A stretch of 25,285 nt of DNA from a virus. The position numbers were made by a program, and so were the translations under genes. A model generated the notes under the pieces. The model did no database searches. It had not been told where the DNA came from and was given only the letters and a program-made list of their open reading frames with translations. Where the stretch lies: positions 1-25,285 of the IMG/VR virus record IMGVR_UViG_3300044971_000596; one strand, 5' to 3'. This document shows, piece by piece, positions 7,436 to 14,724 of the stretch; within the stretch, counting starts at the first letter, position 1; each line of letters begins with the position of its first letter.

Positions 7436-7638
7436 CACTGGAATCAAACAACGCGACAGTTCACCTGTCGGTGCGTGATTGGGTCGCGATCGCATCCGTT
7501 GCATTCACGATTATCGTAGCCGTTCTAACTTCATACCTGCACCACGATAGATTGCTGGTGCAGGTTGCAACTCAGCAGCAAGCAATGTCCCAGCGCCTCG
7601 ACCGTATCGAGGCCAATCTTGATAGGAACAACCCATGA
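7432..7638 (+). CDS. Small membrane protein with periplasm-side coiled coil (lysis-cassette candidate)
   Basis: This 68-residue protein has a short polar N-terminus, one transmembrane helix at about residues 18-37 (VAIASVAFTIIVAVLTSYL) and a C-terminal heptad-like segment (LLVQVATQQQAMSQRLDRIEANL). This topology fits an inner-membrane spanin subunit or a holin-associated protein. It overlaps the previous gene by 4 bases (ATGA) and the next one in the same way, so the three genes are translationally linked. Its size and single span are also seen in small phage holins. Immediate proximity to a two-span holin-like gene and a lipoprotein-like frame supports a lysis role by context only. Confidence 0.7.
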   Translation: MTLESNNATVHLSVRDWVAIASVAFTIIVAVLTSYLHHDRLLVQVATQQQAMSQRLDRIEANLDRNNP

Positions 7639-7850
7639 CGAATGCACTCTTTGGCGGCAGTTGGAAGACCACGGGCGCCGGAATCGGCGCGATCCTGATC
7701 GCTGTTGGCTCCGCAATTGCGGCCCTGACCGACAATGACCCGGCCACGACGATCGACATCGGCGCACTGTCTGCGGCGCTGGTCGCCGGTCTTGGCCTGA
7801 TCTTCGCCCGCGACAACGACAAGAGCAGCAAGTCGCTCAAGGTGAAGTGA
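7635..7850 (+). CDS. Two-TM holin-like protein
   Basis: This 71-residue protein has two hydrophobic segments, about residues 13-32 (GAGIGAILIAVGSAIAALT) and 43-58 (GALSAALVAGLGLIFA), joined by DNDPATTIDI, with a charged C-terminus (ARDNDKSSKSLKVK). The pattern WKTT.AGIGAIL...G.A...L.D.DPAT...D......L.AGLGLI.ARDN is a recurring small phage membrane family often annotated as holin-like. A class II holin would form inner-membrane lesions that trigger lysis. The start overlaps the preceding stop (ATGA). The end carries an AAGGTGA ribosome-binding site serving the two frames that follow. Membrane topology and the holin role are inferences. Confidence 0.75.
   Translation: MTNALFGGSWKTTGAGIGAILIAVGSAIAALTDNDPATTIDIGALSAALVAGLGLIFARDNDKSSKSLKVK
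7839..7845 (+). promoter_or_regulatory. Ribosome-binding site shared by two starts in different frames
   Basis: AAGGTGA lies 4 bases before the ATG at 7850 and 9 bases before the ATG at 7855. The first opens the lipoprotein-like frame and the second the 64-residue frame. One site could therefore feed both products, with 7855 at the better spacing. Confidence 0.55.
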
Positions 7851-8164
7851 TGCCATGCTTCAGTCTGTCATCCAAGCGATCCTGTCCGTGTTCGCGGGTA
7901 TCGCAGAACGGCTATTGCGAGAAGGCAAGAAAGCGAAAGACGCTGACAGCGACCATCGCCTTCTTCGCCGCGCTGGTGGCAGGATTAGAGACTGGATGCA
8001 CACGCGCGGTTCTGGTTCCGGAAAGCAGTCCGGTCAGGATCGGGCCTGAAGTAAGGTGCCGCATTTACCTGCTGGAGAACGGCGAGTGGGTGATCAGTGA
8101 CAACGAGATTCTGCTTCCAGAGGGTTGGTATTGTGTTCCGCCCTCCTATGTGGAGGAAAAGTAA
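7850..8164 (+). CDS. Lipoprotein-like protein, Rz1-type position (start uncertain)
   Basis: The frame encodes a basic stretch (KARKRK), a hydrophobic segment (TLTATIAFFAALVAG) and then LETGC, an imperfect lipobox with the Cys at base 7997. The mature part (TRAVLVPESSPVRIGPEVRC, then ENGEWVISDNEILLPEGWY) matches a small phage lipoprotein family of the form 'VLVP...PV.....V...V....GEWV.S.N...PEGWY.LP'. It lies out of frame over a small membrane-type gene, as Rz1 outer-membrane spanins do over Rz. With the ATG at 7850 the Cys is residue 50, long for a signal peptide. There is no ATG, GTG or TTG closer to the basic stretch, though a CTG occurs at 7943. The start is thus unresolved. Its TAA overlaps the ATG of the next gene. 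Confidence 0.65.
   Translation: MPCFSLSSKRSCPCSRVSQNGYCEKARKRKTLTATIAFFAALVAGLETGCTRAVLVPESSPVRIGPEVRCRIYLLENGEWVISDNEILLPEGWYCVPPSYVEEK
7855..8049 (+). CDS. Small amphipathic protein overlapping the lipoprotein frame
   Basis: This 64-residue protein has a hydrophobic, amphipathic N-terminus (MLQSVIQAILSVFAGIAERLL) followed by a charged segment (REGKKAKDADSDHRLLRRAGGRIRDW) and a low-complexity Gly/Ser tail. Similar short proteins with a 'LLRRAG.RI..W' core occur after holin genes in other phages, so I take this to be a real gene and not a shadow. Its start has the well-spaced AAGGTGA site. The reading frame overlaps the lipoprotein-like frame over its whole length. Beyond the Trp near residue 47 the sequence looks constrained by the other frame. 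The role is unknown. It may be membrane-associated and take the place of an inner-membrane spanin. Confidence 0.55.
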   Translation: MLQSVIQAILSVFAGIAERLLREGKKAKDADSDHRLLRRAGGRIRDWMHTRGSGSGKQSGQDRA

Positions 8165-9510
8165 TGCCTACAACGATTCAAATTCGACGCGCTCCGGCAG
8201 CAAGTTGGTCTGCGGCAACCGTGCTTTCTGATGGAGAATTGGGATACGAAACTGATACCGGAAACTTCAAAGTAGGTGACGGTTCTACGCAGTGGAGCAG
8301 CCTTGCATATCAACTGCCATATTCAAATGGACTTGGCAATAGATCCAGCACGGCAACAAGCACACTTGCCATCGATCATCAGTCTGACCGTGTTGGAATC
8401 GGAACAACGACTCCATCCGAAACGCTTGATGTTGTTGGAAATGCTGAATTCAACGGCAACGCAACAATTTCTGGAACTCTTGGAGTAACTGGAAATACTA
8501 CGCTGTCCGGTGATTTGGCCGTGAATGCGTCAACCAGCGCAGATATCACGACAACCACGACTACGGCAACTGTCTTCAATACGAATGCCACGACATTGAA
8601 TGTCGGAGGCGCAGCGACAACGATAAGCGTTGGAGCGGCTACTGGAACCGCGACAATCAATAATGCGACAACCGCAATCATCGGAAATGCGACCGTTGGC
8701 GGGACGCTTTCGGTAACTGGAAATTCAACTCTTTCAGGAACTCTGTCGGTCACCGGAAACACGACCATGACTGGCGATCTCGCCGTCAATGGTGGTGACA
8801 TTACGACAACTGCGACTGGAACCGCAACGGTGTTCAACACGAATGCCACGACGCTGAATGTCGGTGGGGCTGCAACAACTGTTGCGCTTGGCGCAGCAGC
8901 GGCAACCGTAAGCATCGGAAACCTGTCGATGAATGCCGGGTACGGCTCAATCGCACCCGTGTATGGATGTCGTGGTTGGGTGACATGGAACGGAGCAACT
9001 ACGACAACGACATGCCCGTGGGGCGGCGGTGGAACTGCAACGGTGTCTCGTCCATCCGGATCGAACACGGCCACGATCACCACATCAGCGAACCACAATA
9101 TGCTGTCTGGTCATCGTGTATATGCAACATCGGCAATCGCAACGGATTCCTACACCATCACCGTTACTGCACCAAATCAATTCACGGTAACTACAGCGGA
9201 AAGTACACTGATTTCTGCTGGCACAGCAATCACATTGCAGTGGTACACAATTCAGGCATCAGGCAATGTCCATAGTGTGTCAGATGACACCTATGTTGGC
9301 CGTGCTTATTTGAATTGGGCAACTGGATTCCCAGATGCCAACTATTCCGTTCATGTAACTAGTACGCGATCTGGATCTAGCACGACTCCATTGATTGCTG
9401 GAACTATTGGTTCCGATGCGCCAACGACAACGGCATGTCCAATACTCGTAATGGAATACAACAGTAATCCAAATACGGGCGGGTTCACTTCCGTAACCGC
9501 GTTTAGGTGA
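8164..9510 (+). CDS. Tail fibre with Mtd-like N-terminal domain
   Basis: This 448-residue protein starts at 8164 behind a strong GGAGG site. A longer frame back to 8125 overlaps the lipoprotein gene and is not needed. Residues 1-50 (IQIRRAPAASWSA, LSDGELGYETDTGNFKVGDG) match the N-terminal attachment domain of the Bordetella phage tropism determinant Mtd. About residues 90-250 are Thr/Asn/Gly repeats (VTGNTTLSGDLAVN and relatives) that likely form a beta-helical shaft. The tip shares CRGWVTWNG...IQASGNVHSVSDD...GFPDANYSVHVTSTRSGS with a common fibre-tip domain in which that segment is normally 'RAWVNFNG...ASGNVSSITDN...MPDANY'. An extra beta module lies inside the tip (about residues 281-362). 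It likely binds the host surface. Confidence 0.82.
   Translation: MPTTIQIRRAPAASWSAATVLSDGELGYETDTGNFKVGDGSTQWSSLAYQLPYSNGLGNRSSTATSTLAIDHQSDRVGIGTTTPSETLDVVGNAEFNGNATISGTLGVTGNTTLSGDLAVNASTSADITTTTTTATVFNTNATTLNVGGAATTISVGAATGTATINNATTAIIGNATVGGTLSVTGNSTLSGTLSVTGNTTMTGDLAVNGGDITTTATGTATVFNTNATTLNVGGAATTVALGAAAATVSIGNLSMNAGYGSIAPVYGCRGWVTWNGATTTTTCPWGGGGTATVSRPSGSNTATITTSANHNMLSGHRVYATSAIATDSYTITVTAPNQFTVTTAESTLISAGTAITLQWYTIQASGNVHSVSDDTYVGRAYLNWATGFPDANYSVHVTSTRSGSSTTPLIAGTIGSDAPTTTACPILVMEYNSNPNTGGFTSVTAFR
8563..8879 (+). repeat. Pair of 59-base coding repeats with only synonymous differences
   Basis: Copies at 8563-8621 and 8821-8879 lie in the same frame, 86 codons apart. They encode the same peptide (starting TATVFNTNATT and ending NVGGAATT) yet differ at 10 bases, all synonymous. 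They form part of the fibre shaft repeat. Confidence 0.85.
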
Positions 9511-9547
9511 GAGAATCAGAAGTCTTAATTAGCAGTAGCAGCCAACA

Positions 9548-11737
9548 ATGCCCTATCTGGAAGGAAAATTGCCATACCGTGGATGGATCACGGATTGTCC
9601 CTACACGAATGTTCCGGATGGGTATAGCGTCGATATGCTGAATGTGCTTCCTGCAGATCCATTCCGAAGGCGGGTAAGGCTTGGCACTAGACCGGCAATG
9701 AACCGAGTCTATGACTTCGGATCAGGAGTGAAGATCCAAGGGATGTTTCGTTGTATTTCATACAACGATCCGGCTAGTCCAGTCCGCAAGGATCGCGTAT
9801 TCATCATTGCTAGTGGCAAGGCATATTACATGGACGCAACATCCGTTGCGCCTGTGCAAATCACAAGCATCAATGGCGTTACAAGCACATCCGCATTTAT
9901 GACGACGACCTCGCGTGTGTGCGGAGTCCAACTGGGACGGTATCTATATTTGGTAGATACCGGATTTACATCAACAACTGCAGGAAGCACGACAACGCCA
10001 TCCGCGTATTGGAAGATTGATCTGCTGTCTGCTTCGCTTGCGATTACATATTGGCACCACCAGACGGGAGGTGGTAACCAGAATGGCCCAGAGGATCTTG
10101 TCCGGAATCAGCCAAATGGAGCAGGAACCGCGTATCACTACGCCCAAACAATGTGCCGTTATGGCGCTCGTATAGTTCTCGGCGGGATCAAGGGCATCGA
10201 GAATGTCTGGTTTATGTCAAAGATTGGTGATCCTGATCTGTGGGATCCGGGAACAATCGGTGACGGCGAAGCAATCGCTGGAAACACCGCAACAACCACG
10301 ATTGGACCAGCCGGAGATGAGATTGTTGCATGTCTTCCAATCGGAGATCAGGGCGTATTGTTTGCTGGAAAGAGAACGCTTACATACCTGACCAATGATC
10401 CCGCTGTGGATTTGGCAACATCGCGACTTGCCGTGATGTCTAACACAATCGGAATTGTTGGACCGAAGGCGTGGTGCGAAGGCCCAGAAAAAAGCGTTTA
10501 TATGCTTGGACAAGACGGTTTGTACCGACTTCGTCCAAACGACTTCAGCGTAGATCGAGGCAATCTAGTAAGCCTAAATAAGTTAGATTCGTGGTTCAAT
10601 CAATTGCGATTCGATCTGCTTGATGTGGCTCTGCATTACGATGTCGAGCGCAGGGGCGTTTGGATGTTTTTGAATAGAACGGATGGACCATCTAATTCAA
10701 CACATTTGTTCTATAGCGAACAAACAGATGGGTTCTTTCCAATCCAATTGCATGACCCGATGCTTCCGGGCGGGTCATACACAACACAGTCCGCGACTGC
10801 GGATGGTCGAAATCAAATTATGTTGTGTGCGTATGAACGGATGATTGGATTCTTCGATCAGCGTCTTGTTGGTGGAATAGACGGATACCCGGGAAGCGGC
10901 TATTCCGTTTCTGGACCAACGACAACTTCTGAAAAGCAGGACCAAAGAATTCAGGCGCACATGAGCATTGGTCCAATGCTGGCACAGCAACCATCTTTGG
11001 TAATGATCAAAGAAATTCAGGTCGAACTTGGAGTTGATGACTATCTGCCTTCATCGTCTGCATCTGGAATTGCGAATCGCCCATATGTGGAATTGCATTG
11101 CGCCGAAACGGCTATGGAATCAATTGCGCAAGATTCCAATTCTTTGCTGATTGAAGAGACATCGCAAATCATTGATGCCAACGAATCAGGCACTGCAATT
11201 GACTGCAATTCTGGATCCGATTGGTACGACTGCGGATATGCAAAGCGAGCCGCTGGCGTTTATTCGTCTCAAGATTCATTCGTTTCTCCAAGCGCCCGTC
11301 TTTTTTATAGCGACGATAACCAGTATGTTTTGGTTCGACAGACATTCGGCATTTCTCGCTGGGTGCTTCGGTTTGCCAATTCAGTAACTCTGAACGGGAC
11401 AACGGGTACTCCTGTGTTGTTCGCGCAAATGCCATCGTCCGGAGCCACAACTAGCGATGATCCAGAAATCGGCACATACAATGTTGTCGAAAACGGAGAT
11501 TCTTCGCGCATTACAACGGATGTCACGGCAACCGTTTCAAGAAACGATTTCGCTGGCGCAGACATCACAAATCTTGGATATCTGCGCGAGGGCATCAACA
11601 ATCGAATGCGCGTTCGCAAGCGAGCCGGTGGCGCGTATGTTCGTATTTCAACAGTCGGATATCCATTCGCAATCGAACGAGTTGCGGCACTCGTTGATCC
11701 GATCAGCACTCGCCGCGATGTGGTGGAGGTGACCTAA
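9548..11737 (+). CDS. Tail nozzle protein (gp12 / tail tubular B-like)
   Basis: This 729-residue protein opens with PYTNVPDGYSVDMLNVLPADPFRRRVRLGTRPAM, the 'N..P.D....R.R.GTRPG' opening typical of podovirus nozzle proteins. It continues as a long beta-propeller-like series of strands (MFRCISYN, RVFIIASGKAYYMD, RYLYLVDTGF, GVLFAGKRTLTYLT, SVYMLGQDGLYRL). Nozzle proteins form the hexameric tip of the short tail and close the DNA channel. Length and position (before the ejected internal proteins) fit T7 gp12. The ATG at 9548 is preceded by a 37-base gap with no strong ribosome-binding site. Codon choice is less GC-biased than in the capsid genes: 27 of 60 bases at 11101-11160 are G or C, against 35 of 60 at 2341-2400 in the capsid gene. 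Confidence 0.78.
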   Translation: MPYLEGKLPYRGWITDCPYTNVPDGYSVDMLNVLPADPFRRRVRLGTRPAMNRVYDFGSGVKIQGMFRCISYNDPASPVRKDRVFIIASGKAYYMDATSVAPVQITSINGVTSTSAFMTTTSRVCGVQLGRYLYLVDTGFTSTTAGSTTTPSAYWKIDLLSASLAITYWHHQTGGGNQNGPEDLVRNQPNGAGTAYHYAQTMCRYGARIVLGGIKGIENVWFMSKIGDPDLWDPGTIGDGEAIAGNTATTTIGPAGDEIVACLPIGDQGVLFAGKRTLTYLTNDPAVDLATSRLAVMSNTIGIVGPKAWCEGPEKSVYMLGQDGLYRLRPNDFSVDRGNLVSLNKLDSWFNQLRFDLLDVALHYDVERRGVWMFLNRTDGPSNSTHLFYSEQTDGFFPIQLHDPMLPGGSYTTQSATADGRNQIMLCAYERMIGFFDQRLVGGIDGYPGSGYSVSGPTTTSEKQDQRIQAHMSIGPMLAQQPSLVMIKEIQVELGVDDYLPSSSASGIANRPYVELHCAETAMESIAQDSNSLLIEETSQIIDANESGTAIDCNSGSDWYDCGYAKRAAGVYSSQDSFVSPSARLFYSDDNQYVLVRQTFGISRWVLRFANSVTLNGTTGTPVLFAQMPSSGATTSDDPEIGTYNVVENGDSSRITTDVTATVSRNDFAGADITNLGYLREGINNRMRVRKRAGGAYVRISTVGYPFAIERVAALVDPISTRRDVVEVT

Positions 11738-12822
11738 TGGAACCAACTACAGCAATGGCAATTGGTGGCGCCGTAATGGGCGGCGGAAGCATCTTGGGCG
11801 GTATTTTTGGCAAGAAGGCAGCGGATCAACAGAAACGCGCTCTTGAACAACTGAAGTCATATGCGGAACAGCAATATGGCAGATTGAGTCAATATGGACT
11901 TCGGCAAGGCGACAAGATTCTTCAGCAATTCATTTCGGAACGCCAACAAAACATCGGCCAATACAATCAGCAGTACGAATCGCTGATCGCTGACTTTGAT
12001 CGCAGATATGCCGAATCCCAAACTGCATATAGCGCAGGAATGCGGGATATTTATTCCGTTTGGGAAGGCGGAATGCGTGATCTTGAGCGGCAATACCAGA
12101 CCGGAATGCAGACGGCATATCAGACTGCTGCAACTGGTCGCGAAAACACCATTGCTGCAATTCGACAAGCAACTGCCGGAACGCTTGGAAGAACTCAGCA
12201 AATGCAGGCGCTTACTGGTATCGGCGGAACCACATTTGGACAAGCCGCTTTGGGCGCTATCGAACAAGAAGGCGCAATGCGCGAAGGTGTTGTTCAAGAA
12301 CAATATGCAAGTCAGTTGTCAGGAATTCAACAGGCGATGGCTGGCGGATTGACGCAACTCGGACAGGCCAGAGTTCGTGGACTGACTGATCTTGAGCGTG
12401 AAAGAATTTCCACAGAACAGCGATTGTCACTTGGACGAACGGCTGGCATTGTTGGGATGCGCGAAAATCTGGCTCAGCAGTTGCTTGCACAGCGTCAGCA
12501 GACTGCCGGTACGGCTGCTTCAATGCGAGAATCGACTCTTGGTCGATACATTGGAATGGAACAGGCAAGAATAGGCGCGGCACTAAATATCGGACAACAG
12601 CAGGCATCACAGGCTGGCGCTGGATGGGCTGCTGCATCAGGAGCGATGGGTGGAATCGCAAGTGGAATTGGTGGAAGTTTGCTGATGGGTGGTCTGATGG
12701 GAGCATTTGCTCCTGCGGCTGGCGCTGCTCCCGCAGCCGGTGCCGGTGCCGGGGCTGGCGGATTTACACTTCCACAAACTCCGCAACTCGGAGCATCACC
12801 ATTTGCTGGAATGACTTTCTGA
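11737..12822 (+). CDS. Internal virion (ejection) protein, Gly-zipper and coiled-coil type
   Basis: This 361-residue protein begins with a Gly-rich hydrophobic segment (AMAIGGAVMGGGSILGGIFG), like the membrane-inserting start of T7 gp14. A long Gln/Arg/Ala-rich coiled coil follows to about residue 270 (KKAADQQKRALEQLKSYAEQ, RDLERQYQTGMQTAYQTAAT). The C-terminus is another Gly/Ala-rich region (GGIASGIGGSLLMGGLMGAF, AGAGAGAGG). Proteins of this composition directly after the nozzle are normally packaged in the head and ejected into the host envelope with the DNA. The TAATG overlap couples it to the nozzle gene, and GGAGGT sits 6 bases before the ATG. The function is inferred from composition and order. 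Confidence 0.7.
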   Translation: MEPTTAMAIGGAVMGGGSILGGIFGKKAADQQKRALEQLKSYAEQQYGRLSQYGLRQGDKILQQFISERQQNIGQYNQQYESLIADFDRRYAESQTAYSAGMRDIYSVWEGGMRDLERQYQTGMQTAYQTAATGRENTIAAIRQATAGTLGRTQQMQALTGIGGTTFGQAALGAIEQEGAMREGVVQEQYASQLSGIQQAMAGGLTQLGQARVRGLTDLERERISTEQRLSLGRTAGIVGMRENLAQQLLAQRQQTAGTAASMRESTLGRYIGMEQARIGAALNIGQQQASQAGAGWAAASGAMGGIASGIGGSLLMGGLMGAFAPAAGAAPAAGAGAGAGGFTLPQTPQLGASPFAGMTF

Positions 12823-12829
12823 GGTCAAT

Positions 12830-13351
12830 ATGGCACAAAACACCGAACAATCCACTTTCTCTCAACTGCTTGGCCGATCGCTTCTTATGGCGATTCCCGG
12901 AACTCTTTCTGGCATTGGGCAGGGCATCGCTGCATCTGATCCTCGCCAACCCTATAAGGGTTTTGGTGTCGGCCTATCTACGGGAGCCGCACCTATGGCA
13001 AAGTTTGCAGGCTCTATGGTCGAGCGCGATCTTGCAAACGAGCAGTATGAGCAGGACACCGAAAGGCTCCTGAAACGGCAGCGCGCTGTCCGCAAGATGG
13101 GCCGCGAGGAACAGGCAGAAGACATCAGGGCCGCTCGCAATCTTGAGGCGGAACAGGCTGCTATGGATGCGGAGAGATTCCGAAAGATGGGCAAGCCTGA
13201 AACCTTGACCGGAATCAATCTTGGCATGAAGGGTCTTGACGATCAGGCAAAGATGTTTGCTGCGCAATTCGCGGCATCTCAAGCACTTCCGACACAAGCC
13301 ATGCGAATGTCTGGAATTCAAACGGCGCGGCAGATTCTTGGAGGCAAGTGA
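12830..13351 (+). CDS. Small helical internal virion protein (putative)
   Basis: This 173-residue protein has a Gly-rich hydrophobic N-terminus (LLMAIPGTLSGIGQGIAA), then a strongly charged helical centre (ERDLANEQYEQDTERLLKRQ and EEQAEDIRAARNLEAEQAAM), and a shorter C-terminal helix ending at QTARQILGGK. It lies between an internal protein and another virion protein and is followed by a TGATG coupling. A GAGG site lies 6 bases before the ATG. I do not recognise a family. It is most simply a third component of the ejection apparatus. Confidence 0.65.
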   Translation: MAQNTEQSTFSQLLGRSLLMAIPGTLSGIGQGIAASDPRQPYKGFGVGLSTGAAPMAKFAGSMVERDLANEQYEQDTERLLKRQRAVRKMGREEQAEDIRAARNLEAEQAAMDAERFRKMGKPETLTGINLGMKGLDDQAKMFAAQFAASQALPTQAMRMSGIQTARQILGGK

Positions 13352-14721
13352 TGATCGACAAACGACCACAGATCATGCCGATGGATGAAGACGAAGGCCG
13401 AGCCTTTGGACAGCAACCCATCGATACAAGCGCCATGCCTCGCGAAGTCAACAAGATGATTGACGAGGCCGATCGCGATTCATCGATGTACATGGGAAAC
13501 CCCCAGATTGCTGGTCAGCGTTCCTTTCGTATGGCTGTTGCTGGAATTGAAGATGGGGACTATCAGGGTCTAGAGCAGTTGGACTTTGGTTCAATTGACG
13601 GAACTCCGGCAGTTGCCTTTATCGATGAGGATGGACAGAGGCAGACATTCCGCCTGACCATGCCGCAATGGACTGCGGCACTTGAGACGAGGTCTCGGGC
13701 CAGAAAGCAACTGGAGCAGGAGTACAAGACAGATGCCCTGAAGAAGGCTCTTCGACCACAGTACGACATGCTTCTGAAGAATGTTCCCGGAGCGCAAGAT
13801 CCAGTTGCTCAGGCCGGTTGGCGGGAACTCTTTGAACTTGACCCAGACACCGCCTATGCGCTTGCTGGAGGCGCGCTTCGCAAGGACAGCAAGATGGAAG
13901 TCCTATACGGGCGCGAGCAGCCAGAAGGGTTTGTGGAAGCCACAAATGCGATGCTGAAGCAGCAGTACAAGCAGAAGATGGAACAGTTCCGGGTTCTGGA
14001 CAGCGGTACGGTGGACATCGCGACCAAGGGCGGTCTTGCTGCTGCGCAGGCGATGGTTCGCCCTCCGGAGGCTAGCCACCTGCCGCTGGAAATGACCCCT
14101 TCTGATTGGCTGTCGGTCAACAATGCGACCATACTTCCGATGGTCAATCTGATCCAGCAGGCGTCGATGCCTCTTGGTCTTCCCGGTATGGACAAGCCGA
14201 TCGTGGCACCGGCACCGGACATGGATGGCAACTACCGCGAGTCCACGGTTCGCAATTGGCTTGGTCAGTTCAACATGTCGGTGGTTCAGCCTTTGGGTTG
14301 GATGCCTTATGATTTCGACAATCCCGTTCACCAGCAGCAGATCATCGAGATGCTGAACGCATACAACAGCAACCGCACTGGCGCCATCACCCGTGGTGGC
14401 GTTCAGCAGACCGTTCAGCCTCGCCCGCAAGCGTCTCGCGATGCTGGTCTTATGTCGCAGGAAGAACCGCAGCAGTCCGCAAACAAGGCCATGTCATCTG
14501 CCGAGCAGTTCTTCCAGCGGTATGAGGACTTCGCGTTTGAGCGACCGGTCGTTTATGGCGAAAAGCCGAGTGATCCGAACGCCGCGACCCAGACCTCCGT
14601 TCAGGCTCTTCTTGACGCACACGAGGAGAATGAGCGACTCAAGGCTCAGGGCAAGGCTCCGAATAAGTATCCTCCGCCGCAGGAGTTGGCAGAGTTCTAC
14701 AAGGCCGTGACTGGAGGGTAA
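13351..14721 (+). CDS. Virion protein of unknown function upstream of the giant protein
   Basis: This 456-residue protein is taken from the ATG at 13351, which overlaps the preceding TGA and has GGAGG 6 bases upstream. The GTG three bases earlier is too close to that site. The sequence is mainly helical and hydrophilic. It has an early acidic segment (MDEDEGRAFGQQ), a small beta module (GTPAVAFIDEDGQRQTFRLT), a helical centre (ARKQLEQEYKTDALKKAL) and a Gln/Pro-rich linker before a last helical part (AEQFFQRYEDFAFERP, PPPQELAEFYKAV). I recognise no catalytic motif. Its position between two likely ejected proteins suggests it is also carried in the capsid. Confidence 0.65.
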   Translation: MIDKRPQIMPMDEDEGRAFGQQPIDTSAMPREVNKMIDEADRDSSMYMGNPQIAGQRSFRMAVAGIEDGDYQGLEQLDFGSIDGTPAVAFIDEDGQRQTFRLTMPQWTAALETRSRARKQLEQEYKTDALKKALRPQYDMLLKNVPGAQDPVAQAGWRELFELDPDTAYALAGGALRKDSKMEVLYGREQPEGFVEATNAMLKQQYKQKMEQFRVLDSGTVDIATKGGLAAAQAMVRPPEASHLPLEMTPSDWLSVNNATILPMVNLIQQASMPLGLPGMDKPIVAPAPDMDGNYRESTVRNWLGQFNMSVVQPLGWMPYDFDNPVHQQQIIEMLNAYNSNRTGAITRGGVQQTVQPRPQASRDAGLMSQEEPQQSANKAMSSAEQFFQRYEDFAFERPVVYGEKPSDPNAATQTSVQALLDAHEENERLKAQGKAPNKYPPPQELAEFYKAVTGG

Positions 14722-14724
14722 AGC

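Noticed and set aside
8440-8900. Repeated segments in the fibre gene as a CRISPR-like array.
   Set aside because: The repeats are in-frame, coding and of irregular spacing, as expected for a fibre shaft.
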